Part shown: positions 8,052 to 17,840 of the stretch, piece after piece
Position numbering within the stretch: position 1 is the first letter of the stretch
How the letters are laid out: each line of letters opens with the position of its first letter
DNA from: Haliclona indistincta
Taxonomy: Eukaryota; Porifera; Demospongiae; Haplosclerida; Chalinidae
Direction of reading: 5' to 3'
Assembly: GCA_964017065.1 (NCBI GenBank)
Contig: OZ024786.1
Location: 7,755,047 to 7,819,046 of the forward strand
DNA length: 64,000 bases
Translations under genes and position numbers: made by a program
Notes under the pieces: model-generated
What the model was told of the DNA's origin: nothing
Databases searched by the model: none
What the model saw: the letters and a program-made list of their open reading frames with translations, nothing else

Positions 8052-11000
8052 ATGGCAAAACCAGCACTCGGATTGTCCCCTCCAGAGCCATTTTCCTTCA
8101 ATAAACCTGAAGAATGGAACAGATGGATCAGGAGATTTGAAAGATTTCGCGCAGCATCCGGACTGACTGAGCAATCAGAAGCAGCTCAACTCAACATGCT
8201 AATTTACTCGATGGGAGACCAGGCGGACGATATTCTCCAATCTTTCACATTCAATGCGGACAAAGGAGAGAATGAGAAATCATATGAATCAGTCAAGAAG
8301 AAGTTTAACGAACACTTCATACCAAAACGGAACGTCATCTACGAACGAGCAATGTTCAACTCCAGGAAACAGCAACCAGGCGAGCCCGTGGACTCATTCG
8401 TCACATCACTCTACACTCTGGTGGAACGCTGTGACTACAAAGGATTGAGAGATGAAATGATCAGGGATCGAATTGTCGTTGGGATCTGCGATGCTAAACT
8501 ATCCGAGAAGCTGCAGTTGGATAGAGAGCTCACACTCGAGACAGCGGTTACACAAGTCAGACAAAAAGAAGTCATTAGACAGCAGCAGTCTACACTTAGA
8601 GGATCAGGAGGTGACGATACAGTAGCAGCAGTGCACAAGGAGAGAGCTCCACGAGATAGAAGCAACAGAGAAGAGAATTGCCCATGGTGTGGAAGGGCAC
8701 CAAAGCATGACAGGCAATACTACCCAGCCAGAGAAGCGAACTGCAGAAAATGCGGGAAAAGAGGCCACTACCAAGTAGTATGCAGATCCACAGCCAAAGT
8801 TTCTGCCATCCAAGAAATGATAGTACCTGACGCCTTTCTAGGAGCAGTGGCAACCGACAACTACGACGAACGCTGGACGATAATTCTACAGCTCAACAAC
8901 AAGCCAGTCAAGTTCTGTATCGACACAGGAGCAGACGTATCATTAATCTCTGAGCAAGTTTGGAAGAAGATAGGCAAGCCTCCACTTCAACCATCAGACA
9001 GGAATCTCAAGTGCCCAGACACCCACTCATTGTCTGTCAGAGGAATGCTGACAGCTCAAATCAAGAGCCAATCTAACCAAGTACAAGAACCCATCTACAT
9101 TGTGCGAGGGTTGACAAGGTCTCTACTCGGAAAACCAGCCATTGAGCATCTGAACCTCATCAGTCGCATCGACGCAGTGAACGAACAGGAACTCAATCCA
9201 TTCACACAGTTCCCTAAGCTATTCACAGGTCTAGGAGAACTACAAGGAGACTACAACATCCAGCTCGAACCGGGAGCCAAGCCATTCGCAATATCTACGC
9301 CCAGAAGAGTTGCAGTTCCACTCCTTCCGGCTGTCAAAGAAGAACTCCAGCGGATGGAATCACTGGGGGTAATCAAGAAGGTTGAAGAGCCTACAGATTG
9401 GTGCGCTGGGATGGTGGTAGTACCTAAAGAAAAAGGAAAAGTTCGAATCTGTGTTGACCTGAGCAGACTGAACCAGAGTGTGAAACGAGAACTTCACCCA
9501 CTACCAGTAGTTGATCAAGTTTTAGCACAGCTAACTGGAGCTAAAGTAATGAGCAAGCTCGACGCCAACTCAGGTTTTTGGCAGATACCCCTTTCACCAG
9601 AATCAGCAAAGCTCACTACCTTCATCACCCCTTTTGGGCGTTATTGTTTCCATCGTCTTCCATTTGGAATTTCTTCAGCACCAGAACACTTTCAAAGAAG
9701 AATGTCTGATATCCTTACAGATATACCAGGGGTCGTGTGTATGATGGACGACATCTTGATTCATGGGAAGACACGAGAGGAACATGACGTACATCTGAGA
9801 GACGTCCTCAACCGATTGCAAGATGCTGGAATGACACTAAACAAGGAGAAGTGCCAATTCGCCCAGACATCTCTCAAGTTTTTAGGACACATCATTGACA
9901 GTGATGGGATCAGACCAGACCCGGACAAAGTCCAAGCAATCCTAGACATCCAGACACCGGCCAATGTTGGAGATTTGCGACGCTACCTAGGAATGGTCAA
10001 CCATCTCAGCAAATTCGCCCCTAACCTTGCCAAAGTCACACAGCCGATGCGAGAGCTGCTGGTGAAAAAGAACACATGGATATGGGGAGACGCACAGCAA
10101 AAAGCATTTGAAGAAACCAAAAAGCTACTGACAGAGAGCCCAGTACTCACTCTTTTTGATCCTAATCACCACACAGTTGTTTCAGCCGATGCTTCGTCCT
10201 TTGGTCTTGGTGCAGTTTTGTTACAGAAGAGCCACCAAGAAGAGGAGTACAAGCCAGTTGCATTCATCTCAAGATCAATGACACAGACAGAACAAAGATA
10301 TGCTCAGATTGAGAAAGAAGCTCTTGCGTTCACATGGGCATGTGAACGTCTGTCTGACTACCTGATTGGACTGAAGTTCCACATCTGGACCGACCACAAG
10401 CCTCTAGTGCCACTGTTCAGCACCAAAGAGCTAGAGCAAGTACCCATCAGAGTGCAGCGATTTCGACTTCGGATGATGCGGTACAACTTCACTATTTCCC
10501 ACGTGCCTGGCAAGACGTTGACAACAGCAGACACACTCTCTAGATCGACAGCCAAGAGCCTCCCAAATACAGAAGATGACCTAGAGCAAGAATGTGATGC
10601 TTATGTGAAATTGGTGATGCAGAGTCTACCAGCAACAGAGAGGAGAATGAAACAGATCAAGGAATCTCAGCAAAGAGACGAAACATGTCAGCTAGTCTCT
10701 ACCTACTGTCTTACTTCTTGGCCAGACAAGAAATCTGCACCATTCACAGTTTTGCCCTATCTACCCCTTGCAGCTGAGTTCTCTATTGTCGATGGAATAC
10801 TCATGAGAGGAAGCCGCATTGTTATCCCAAAGTCACTACAGAAAGAACTACTGGAGAGGATACACACATCAGGACACCAAGGGATCAATAAATGTCGCGA
10901 AAGAGCCAGACAATCAGTATGGTGGCCAGGTCTTTCAACACAACTTGAGGAGCTGGTCAAGGCCTGCAGGACCTGCTGCATTCATCAGCAACAAAGAGCG

Positions 11001-11867
11001 GAACCACTAATACCATCGGAACTTCCTGAACTCCCATGGCAGAAAGTCGGAACAGATCTGTTTGAGTGGAAGAATCACAGCTATCTACTTATTGTCGACT
11101 ACTACTCCAGGTTCATCGAAATTGCCTTGCTCAACCAAACTACAGCACAGGAAGTAATCCGACACACAAAAAGCATATTCGCAAGACATGGAATTCCGGA
11201 ACTGGTCATCTCTGATAACGGTCCACAGTATACTTCAGACGCTTATGAAGAATTCTCCAAGGAGTACCAGTTTCAACACGAGACAAGCAGTCCATACTTT
11301 CCACAAAGTAATGGTGAAGCTGAGCGAGCCGTGAAGATAATCAAGGAGATGCTGAAGAAAAACGATGATCCATACCTGGCAATTCTGGCATACAGAACTA
11401 CACCTATACAAGGAGGACAATACAGCCCAGCTGAGCTTCTGATGAATCGTATGTTGCGAACAACACTTCCCACAACCCGCAAACAGAGAGTCCCTCAAGT
11501 TCCAGATCAAAAGACAGTCAAAACCAGAGATGAGCGAGAGAAACTCAGACAGAAGCACAACTTTGATAAACATCATGGAACGAGACCACTACCAGCAGTA
11601 CAACCAGGAACCAAAGTATGGATCCCAGCAAGACAGATGGAAGGAACAGTACACGAAGAAGTAGCCCCTCGTTCCCTAACAGTGACTACAGAAGAAGGAT
11701 CAGAACTAAGACGAAATAGAAGAGACCTCATCCAACTACCAACGGAAACGCCGACACAACATGAACAGGAACAACCACCAACGAACTCACCACAGAAAGA
11801 AGAGATTCGTAGAAGCACTCGACCTTCAGTCCGACCAACTCGCTTCGCACCATTTGTAGAACACTGA
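8052..11867 (+). CDS. gag-pol: gag-pol polyprotein of the gypsy element
   Basis: This 1271-residue frame encodes, in order: a Gag-like region (1-200); a zinc knuckle CRKCGKRGHYQVVC (231-244) preceded by a half-lost knuckle (C210, C213, H219, with Tyr224 where Cys is usual); an aspartic protease with DTGADV (291-296); reverse transcriptase (about 410-590) with MMDD at 564-567 in place of the common YxDD; RNase H (about 700-830, D713 and D781 visible); an integrase zinc-binding HHCC (H938, H942, C972, C975); and the integrase core D1002, D1055, E1091 with a 35-residue D-E spacing. Gag and Pol are in one frame with no shift. It resembles the Mag / K02A2.6-like branch. The ATG at 8052 lies 302 bp after the LTR. 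There is no stop or gap. Confidence 0.95.
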   Translation: MAKPALGLSPPEPFSFNKPEEWNRWIRRFERFRAASGLTEQSEAAQLNMLIYSMGDQADDILQSFTFNADKGENEKSYESVKKKFNEHFIPKRNVIYERAMFNSRKQQPGEPVDSFVTSLYTLVERCDYKGLRDEMIRDRIVVGICDAKLSEKLQLDRELTLETAVTQVRQKEVIRQQQSTLRGSGGDDTVAAVHKERAPRDRSNREENCPWCGRAPKHDRQYYPAREANCRKCGKRGHYQVVCRSTAKVSAIQEMIVPDAFLGAVATDNYDERWTIILQLNNKPVKFCIDTGADVSLISEQVWKKIGKPPLQPSDRNLKCPDTHSLSVRGMLTAQIKSQSNQVQEPIYIVRGLTRSLLGKPAIEHLNLISRIDAVNEQELNPFTQFPKLFTGLGELQGDYNIQLEPGAKPFAISTPRRVAVPLLPAVKEELQRMESLGVIKKVEEPTDWCAGMVVVPKEKGKVRICVDLSRLNQSVKRELHPLPVVDQVLAQLTGAKVMSKLDANSGFWQIPLSPESAKLTTFITPFGRYCFHRLPFGISSAPEHFQRRMSDILTDIPGVVCMMDDILIHGKTREEHDVHLRDVLNRLQDAGMTLNKEKCQFAQTSLKFLGHIIDSDGIRPDPDKVQAILDIQTPANVGDLRRYLGMVNHLSKFAPNLAKVTQPMRELLVKKNTWIWGDAQQKAFEETKKLLTESPVLTLFDPNHHTVVSADASSFGLGAVLLQKSHQEEEYKPVAFISRSMTQTEQRYAQIEKEALAFTWACERLSDYLIGLKFHIWTDHKPLVPLFSTKELEQVPIRVQRFRLRMMRYNFTISHVPGKTLTTADTLSRSTAKSLPNTEDDLEQECDAYVKLVMQSLPATERRMKQIKESQQRDETCQLVSTYCLTSWPDKKSAPFTVLPYLPLAAEFSIVDGILMRGSRIVIPKSLQKELLERIHTSGHQGINKCRERARQSVWWPGLSTQLEELVKACRTCCIHQQQRAEPLIPSELPELPWQKVGTDLFEWKNHSYLLIVDYYSRFIEIALLNQTTAQEVIRHTKSIFARHGIPELVISDNGPQYTSDAYEEFSKEYQFQHETSSPYFPQSNGEAERAVKIIKEMLKKNDDPYLAILAYRTTPIQGGQYSPAELLMNRMLRTTLPTTRKQRVPQVPDQKTVKTRDEREKLRQKHNFDKHHGTRPLPAVQPGTKVWIPARQMEGTVHEEVAPRSLTVTTEEGSELRRNRRDLIQLPTETPTQHEQEQPPTNSPQKEEIRRSTRPSVRPTRFAPFVEH

Positions 11868-11885
11868 CATTTGAAGAGAGGGAGA
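11868..11885 (+). promoter_or_regulatory. Polypurine tract
   Basis: The purine run gaagagagggaga ends directly at the first base of the 3' LTR, the place where plus-strand DNA synthesis is primed. Confidence 0.8.
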
Positions 11886-12044
11886 TGTAGTGTTATGTTA
11901 TTGTATTATGTGTTAATTACTCTGCCATGTCCCACTATTGCTAGATGGACTGTAGGATTTAAATGCTGTACTTATTGTGAATATAAGATCACTATTATGT
12001 TACCGAGTCTAGTTCAGTTATATACCGAACCCTCGAACGCTACA
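11886..12044 (+). repeat. 3' LTR of the gypsy element
   Basis: 159 bp, identical by eye to 7591-7749. It is followed by the right target duplication gcaag (12045-12049). Confidence 0.95.
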
Positions 12045-12049
12045 GCAAG
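12045..12049. repeat. Target-site duplication, right copy (gcaag)
   Basis: This equals 7586-7590. Counting it once restores the frame of exon 8 of the interrupted gene. Confidence 0.95.
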
Positions 12050-12408
12050 TGTCTTGGAAATATTGATAAAATTGCCTAATGTGCCAGCCATCCTCTTAAA
12101 ATACTGATGTTTACCTTCAAACCTGTGATCATGTGAAATAGACTAGCAAAACCATAAGTAAGGTGTTGCTTACCTCATTGTCATGAGCCTCAGTAAAGGA
12201 CCAAATCTGAATAATAATAATTATTACTAGTACATTCATAGAATACAGGGGCGAGCCTGAGCTGATTTTTGTACAGTTTGATAATAGCATAATAAAATTA
12301 ATAATAAAGCATCAGCAATATCAGGCTACTAGACGCTATAGGTAAAGCATTGCTAATATCATTGTGTATGCTTATTATTATAACTATTTGACAGTAATGA
12401 TGACAGCT

Positions 12409-12636
12409 TCACTTAGACTGTGTAATAACAAAACAGACAACAGAGTTCCTTTGGTATTCCCTTTGTCGTTCCAGGCGTCTCTCTCGTTGATCGGGCGACT
12501 CATCTTCTTCTCGTCGTCGTTTTCTGGCAATCCTCTGGTCTTGTAAAAGTTGACTCGGGTGTTGTTCAGGTGTCTCCAATGTTGGTCGCTGTGCTGTCCT
12601 CAGTTGTTGAGCAGTAAAGGTTCTTTCGTCAGACAT
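12409..12636 (-). CDS. Small ORF carried by the inverted-repeat element
   Basis: A 75-codon frame starts at an ATG (MSDERTFTAQQLRTAQ) and is very rich in Arg and Glu (RKRRREEDES, RERRLERQREYQR). Such ETPEQ/RxxRLERQR stretches occur in N-terminal parts of some invertebrate Helitron-like proteins (recalled). It may be a captured exon rather than a mobility gene. Confidence 0.4.
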   Translation of the reverse strand: MSDERTFTAQQLRTAQRPTLETPEQHPSQLLQDQRIARKRRREEDESPDQRERRLERQREYQRNSVVCFVITQSK

Positions 12637-12743
12637 GATAATATCAATTTTTGAATAATATTATTTTTACGCACCACGTGAATATTACGTCATAATAGAC
12701 GTGTTCTCGGGAACATTGGAGAACTAACGCTACCCCCGGCCAC

Positions 12744-12762
12744 ATAGATAGATAGATAGATA
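12744..12762. repeat. GATA microsatellite
   Basis: About four to five ATAG/GATA units inside the inverted-repeat element. Confidence 0.9.
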
Positions 12763-14101
12763 CGTTCCCCGCGACGTGGGACCTACATCACGATCAATGT
12801 GGGGCTCGCTCAGGCTCGCCCCAATTAATGAACACAATGACAGATGGGAACTTACAGAGCAATGATCCTCGGCATGTGGATCATGTAGTGAAGCTTTGGT
12901 GTGATGGACACAGGATACAAGTCACAGAATTCTTCATGATGCTCCTCAATCAGTGACTGCAATGTTTAGATACATCATACAGTGTACTATTCTTAAACAC
13001 TATCTCAATACCTTGAGATATACCGTCTCTTCGTACGAAATAGCTGGAGCAAACAAATAATCTACAATTCTTAGGAGGAGCAGGTAGTTCTCCCAGTTCT
13101 CGTCACCCTCCATCACTCTATCTCCCACCATACACGGTATCATTCTACCCAGTAGCCACATCTGTGAGGCTATGAAGTTCACAGTAAAGAGTGATTATCA
13201 TAAAATTAATTTGAGACTTGCTAACCATTTTGGCGTAATGAGTGATCCTTAGAATCAAGGACTGTCTTCGCTATGGCAGTTGGCCTGTTTTTCACCTCCA
13301 TATATCCTAGTTAAAATTCTCTTATCTTTTCATTAAACCATTCCAGGGTGAACAAACATTCCTCTTTAATCATGTACTTGAGAAGGAGTTTAGCCTCCAT
13401 CTGCAGTGCTCCTATAAAATGGTATGTGTAAAGTAGCATGCACAAGTAACAGTGACAATAGGCAAGGTCATACATAGGTTAGCACACCATTCATAGAAAA
13501 TGAGGAACTAACCTTCAAGAATGTCGTGCATTATGTCAGGAATCAGTATCCCTGAGCAAGTGTCCATGCATTCGAGGTCCATCAGTGCTGATCTACAATT
13601 CACCCCGTAATCGATTGATGCCTGTATGTTGAAAGAACACAATGAGCTAAACAAAACAGGCAAACTGTTTTAAACTGACCTCGCGAGGATTGTCACATGT
13701 TTCTAGCACAAAGCAATCAATCTCATGCTCTTTAGTAGACCTCAGTTCTACTTGATCTTCATTAAACTGGAAGAATAGTAAGTTAAGTACAACCTGCTAA
13801 TCTAGCTCATTAACACATCAACACCATACCATTGTGGCTATTTCCTCTGGTGTTGCTCGACAATGTCTGCACCCATGAGTTGCAGTGCTGCCTTCCTTGA
13901 ACCCGCCTAGAGAGCAAGACCCAAGATTGTCAGCGGAAATGGCTGCGATAGAACTACTATGCTCAAGTCTCTGGTATATCGCTAATACAAGTCAAAACAA
14001 AACTTCAGAGGCTCCTCTTTCTCCTCACGCTGGTATGGTAAGCATTTGATGGTGATGTGAGTGAAATAGTATTATCATTAACACTAGGACTCTGCATTAC
14101 G

Positions 14102-14425
14102 TTATTCTCCCAATCTGCGACAATCTGCAACAAAATCGTCAACACTTTGCGCACCCTTTAAGTAAAAAAATATAGCACTGAGCAGCTGTTGTGGAGATGT
14201 CAGTTTGACTGCAGTACAAATACCCAAGATAACAAATGGGAGAGGATCCATCCGTGCTGATGGGTTTAGTTGGGCTTTGAGAGCTGATTTCAGGTGACGA
14301 TGGAAGCGTTCAACCATACTGTTGGATTGAGGATTGTATGCTGTGGTGCGGGAACGTTTGGATCCTGTAAGTTCATTCGATTTTTTCGAAGACTTCTCAT
14401 ACACGTAATACAAGCGCAACAACAT
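14102..14425 (-). pseudogene. Ty3/gypsy integrase fragment
   Basis: The frame reads KRSRTTAYNPQSNSMVERFH followed by RHLKSALKAQLNP. This is the third-acidic-residue block of a gypsy integrase (YHPQSNGxVERFHRxLK), followed by an LGI-type stretch (VILGICTAVK). Only the end of the core is left, and the downstream GPY/F part is missing. Confidence 0.75.
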
Positions 14426-14570
14426 CTCACTAATGTTAGAGAATAGAGAACAACATAGAATCAGTCCAAATTCTATGTTGTTTACAAGACCTTCTATAAA
14501 GGTTTCCTTAAATTAATTATAGTTTTGATGCATAGTTGGTAGCGAGTTAAACTCTCATTGGTCTTGGCTC

Positions 14571-14655
14571 ACATGGGAACAGTGTCGGCGGTACTCGGCT
14601 CGTCAGTCTCGATCAGTGGGTCGGTTCTCCGAGTTTGCTCGCCCTTGGCCGCCAT
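14571..14655 (-). CDS. Possible first exon of an unidentified gene
   Basis: The start ATG at 14655 has a strong metazoan context (caagATGGCGGCC) and opens 28 codons (MAAKGEQTRRTDPLIETDEP...). A possible donor (gtgagc) overlaps the stop. An E-box-like palindrome (accacgtggt) lies about 10 bp upstream. No following exon was found before the gypsy fragment at 14425, so the rest may have been lost or displaced. Confidence 0.35.
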
Positions 14656-14984
14656 CTTGTACCACGTGGTTGATTGTCTTCGTAGCTCATCTGTTGTCAA
14701 CTTGACTCAAGTTGAGTGTTGGTATTTCGATCCAGTTTGAAAGACCATGTAGATTATTGTTTACCCAGTCCTAGAATTTTCATTCTACGTCTTCTATCGA
14801 CTTGCTCAAATTCTGATTCGTATCAGCTTGGTAGATCACGTGATACGCACATAATAAATCAGAGTTAGTAAGTAGAAATGATAAATAGTCACGTGGAGTT
14901 ATGTAATCGTCCACACGAGAAGTCGACACCGTACTCGTGGGCACTCTTGGTTTGGACACGACCAGTTAGGGACTTGCTTGGTGG

Positions 14985-15115
14985 AGGATCAAACTTATCC
15001 TTGAAAGCTTTTGTACAGCCACCAGACTTCTTGCTCTTCTTTATGGCACAGAACTTTGATGTAGATCTTGGATGACATCGGATCTTTAATGTCTGAACTG
15101 TGTCTGAAGAGTGGT
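14985..15115 (-). pseudogene. Diverged copy of the FCAIK/KKSG segment
   Basis: Minus-strand sequence keeps VQTLKIR, HPRSTSKFCAIK, KKSGGCTKAFKDK of the segment at 1125-1439, in one frame and with many silent or conservative changes. The rest of the copy does not align. Function unknown. Confidence 0.5.
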
Positions 15116-16199
15116 TCGTGTGGTATCGACAGCTGCCGCAGCAAATGACAGGGAAATATTGTCAGAGAATCAACCTCTGATGCAGCAATAGAAAATAGTG
15201 ACAGACTGAACTAAACATATGAACGTGAGCATGTGAGAGTGTGCCACCAGGGCTTAAATTCAAACAATGTATGATAATATTCTTAAACAATATTCTCTCA
15301 TTTATATCAGCTACGTCTTCATGCCATTGGTTCTGTTCGCACATCATTCACATCAGCACGAGTTGATAGAACGGAATCAGTAAACGAACCATTTTTCTCA
15401 TGTGATCGTTCTCTGTGTACATGTACAAGAATCAATCTATTCTTGTGCTTCATAGGCAAAGTGTGCCGATCAATGATCTGATCATTCATTTCGTAGTACT
15501 TGATTGAACACCTGCAGCCCGGGGCACTGACTTGAGTTTTATATATAAAACATATCAACAATAAACTACTATGTTCAATATTATTGTTTATAGTATATTG
15601 TTCAATATATACTTTATTGTTTATAGTAGACATTAGTTTTATATATGAGTTTTTTAACTATATATGTATATAACTATATGGAGATCTGTCAATGATGTGC
15701 AAAAGAGGTGATCTTTTACAGTAAGTTCAAGAAATCAAAGAAGTCACTTGGTATCAAAAAGGGATAAGGCTAGAACCCCATCTCGAGTATCCACAGTGAC
15801 ACTAATGTTTAGTACTGAATCTGAGGAAACAGCTGATTTTGTTGTTACTGATGAAATGTTGTCAACATAGACGGAACTCTGTTTGCTGGTGATGGTTTGT
15901 CTAATCAAAGATGCAAAGTGATGCAAGGAATATAGTCAGAAGATTGAGCTAGGTATTGTATTACCTTGATAGCATCAACTGCTGACTGGTCTACCCAGGT
16001 CTTGTCGGGCTAGGTCATGTTGGCATGTAGTTCAGACACAGAGACCTCAGTATCAGAATGATCGTCATCAGCACGCAAGCCAGGCAAAATAGTTTCAGAA
16101 GTAGCCTAGCATGCATGAACAAGCTGCATATTGATGTGTATAGTAATAATTTTTAACAAATTTCACTTAATATTTGCACCTTTCTTATTTTACTAGGGT
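15116..16199. other. No supported gene; AT-rich
   Basis: An AT-rich stretch with repeated attgtttatagta-like words lies at 15560-15660. Open frames on the minus strand (15319-15633, 15744-15926) show no motif I recognise. Confidence 0.4.
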
Positions 16200-16910
16200 T
16201 TCCTGGGGTAGACCTCCTCTGACGGTAGCACGTCCTTTTCGTAGAAATTGAAATCCGACCCATGCTCTACGACGCATTTTATTGCAGTATATGGTGTTCT
16301 TACTGAACACCATCTCACCACCCAGTGCAGTTCTGTATCCTTCGTACTATACATAGCTCCAGGAGGACTACCGATGGTGTGGAAAGGTGTTTTTTACCTC
16401 TCCAGGTTAGTATTGTCTTTGGAGTCCAACTGAGAGGAAAGCTGATTTCATCAACATTAAAAATCTTCCAAGGCTTTCCTAATACAGTGGTGTATCTTTA
16501 ATGAGTTTTTTGATTTTACTTTATCCGAACTCAAGGCGATGGACTGCAGGGTAAAGCAGGTACATCCAAAGTGCTATAAAATTTCGATTCAGATCGAACT
16601 TTTCCAGGGTAGGCTCATGGCATTCAGTAAACCAGTGCTTCACAATCTCGGGGGATAGATGCCTTTGCTTTGATCATCTGCAGGTGCTGTGGCTTCTTTT
16701 TTGCTATAATTATTTAGATGTCGTTTCATAAAACCACCTTCACCTGGTATGGGATTTTTATTTTATGTAATCTCGTATTACACCTTCAACTTCGTGTTTT
16801 CCAAGCCCGAATCCCACTCTGCAAAAATTTCACATGCTTCGGCAATCTCCCTTTCTTCTTCAACAGTCAGTGCTGTTGGATGCCCTGCTCTTGCACCTTA
16901 TTTGTGTTGT
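16200..16910 (-). pseudogene. pogo/Tigger-like transposase remnant, copy 1
   Basis: The right part (16905-16590) matches copy 2 at 17478-17840, with the TVEE...EIAE...CEIFAEW helix-turn-helix-type block and the KHWxTECHEPTLEKL block. Further left, at 16440-16490, FNVDEISFPL stands where pogo/Tigger transposases (DDE_1) have the first catalytic block NxDETGF. Stops and frame changes are frequent. Confidence 0.55.
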
Positions 16911-17325
16911 TGTTTATAATAAGCGTATTTTGCAGAGAAGGAAACAAGTGGATTGTGTTCACGCATATGTAGACTATCACAGCAAATCTATCAACGCTAT
17001 TGCGCTCTCTCTTTCTCTTAGGTCTTTACTGGCTAAAAAAACCTCTATTTCAGCTCAACATTTCGATGTATTGTGCACACACACACTGAGTGACTGCCAC
17101 TAGCCCCAGCATAGAATGGAGGTCTAAGCTCAGAAAACTTCGACAATCCGATTTTTTTAGTGTCTTTGAAAGCAATAGAGGAAACCTCATGTAACTGATT
17201 CAGCAGTAATATCTTTTATGACAAGGTTGTTATGTTTTGTACGTCGGCATTCCAAAGCGAGGACCTTTAAATATTGTCCATGTGAGGCTTCATCCTCTCC
17301 TTCATTTATGATAGGCATAGGATCT

Positions 17326-17840
17326 TCAATTGGCATAGCTTTTTTCTGGTTTTTTGTTTTTTTTGGTTGATTTGTTGTTCTTTGTGAAGGTTTTTCTCTT
17401 CAAAAATACTTGACCCTCTCCTGTAGGTGAAACAATATACAGCTTTTCTCTATCCTTTGTCCTCCCAGGCATTCCCTTCAGATCTAACTTTTCCAGGGTA
17501 GGCTCATGGCATTCAGTTAACCAGTGCTTCACAATCTCAGGAGTCGATGCCTTTGCTCTGATCATCTGCAGATTATCGTTTATCATTATCATTTGGTCTA
17601 ATCTGGTGTCGTCGATTCTTTTTGCTATAGTTTTATTTGGATGTCATTTCATAAACCCAGACCACCATCCTTCACCTGGTATACCGTCTGAAGTTCATAT
17701 TACACCTTCAAATTTGTGTTCTCTAAGCCCTAATCCCACTCTACAAAGATTTCACATGTTTCGGCAATCTCACTTTCTTCAACAGTCAGTGTTGTCGAAT
17801 CCTCTGCTCTTGCACTTGATTTTGTGGGACCTGATAATCT
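17326..17840 (-). pseudogene. pogo/Tigger-like transposase remnant, copy 2
   Basis: The sequence reads LTVEESEIAETCEIFVEWD, then a GIPGEGWWSGFM-type block, then ASTPEIVKHWLTECHEPTL in the longest frame (17326-17592). These are the CENP-B-like DNA-binding and linker parts of pogo/Tigger proteins. The catalytic domain is absent. It is a direct-repeat relative of copy 1, about 890 bp away. Confidence 0.6.

Larger units (their letters stand above)
7591..12044 (+). mobile_element. Complete Ty3/gypsy LTR retrotransposon, 4454 bp
   Basis: The element has two 159-bp LTRs that I find identical base for base, TG...CA ends, a 5-bp target duplication (gcaag), a primer-binding-like site directly after the 5' LTR, one uninterrupted 1271-codon gag-pol frame and a polypurine tract next to the 3' LTR. 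All parts needed for copy-paste movement are present. Identical LTRs imply a very recent insertion. It lies inside exon 8 of the minus-strand gene at 7192-13960. Confidence 0.95.
12250..12822. mobile_element. Short terminal-inverted-repeat element in an intron
   Basis: The left end ggggcgagcctgagc is matched by the exact reverse complement gctcaggctcgcccc at the right end. The 573-bp interval lies entirely between exons 6 and 7 of the interrupted minus-strand gene, and removing it leaves an ordinary short intron. It carries one small open frame (12409-12636, minus) and a GATA microsatellite. I could not define a target duplication. A similar end (gggacgagcctgagcg) occurs at about 60578. It is probably a non-autonomous DNA transposon. 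Confidence 0.65.
7192..13960 (-). pseudogene. Ten-exon transposon-family gene interrupted by two elements
   Basis: Exons on the minus strand: about 13960-13830, 13766-13680, 13621-13513, 13411-13226, 13169-13012, 12956-12856, 12206-12174, 12122-12045 continuing at 7585-7518, 7465-7399 and 7342-7192 (stop TAA 7192-7194). Every intron begins GT and ends AG. Introns are 51-101 bp, apart from the one holding the 12250-12822 element. The nine exons from 13766 on add up to 1038 nt, a whole number of codons, in one frame. Motifs in order: GGFKEGSTATHGCRHC; CSGILIPDIMHDILEG; ASQMWLLGRMIP; LRIVDYLFAP; PKLHYMIHMP; MRFEGKHQYFKRMA; TLAYRHQYL. These match a common metazoan family of uncharacterised, probably transposon-borne proteins (recalled, not searched). 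An in-frame TAA (13311-13313) and the gypsy insertion in exon 8 disable it. The 5' end is uncertain. Confidence 0.75.

Noticed and set aside
7495..8166. 223-codon + frame over the 5' LTR and leader.
   Set aside because: It starts in the host exon, runs through the LTR and owes its openness to the 45-bp repeats; it overlaps the real gag-pol start in another frame.
8052..11867. Several minus-strand and out-of-frame ORFs of 60-113 codons.
   Set aside because: They are shadows of the 1271-codon gag-pol frame.
15508..15522. cctgcagcccgggg looks like a cloning-vector polylinker (PstI-SmaI).
   Set aside because: Only about 14 bases agree, and the sequence on both sides does not continue as a polylinker; most likely chance.
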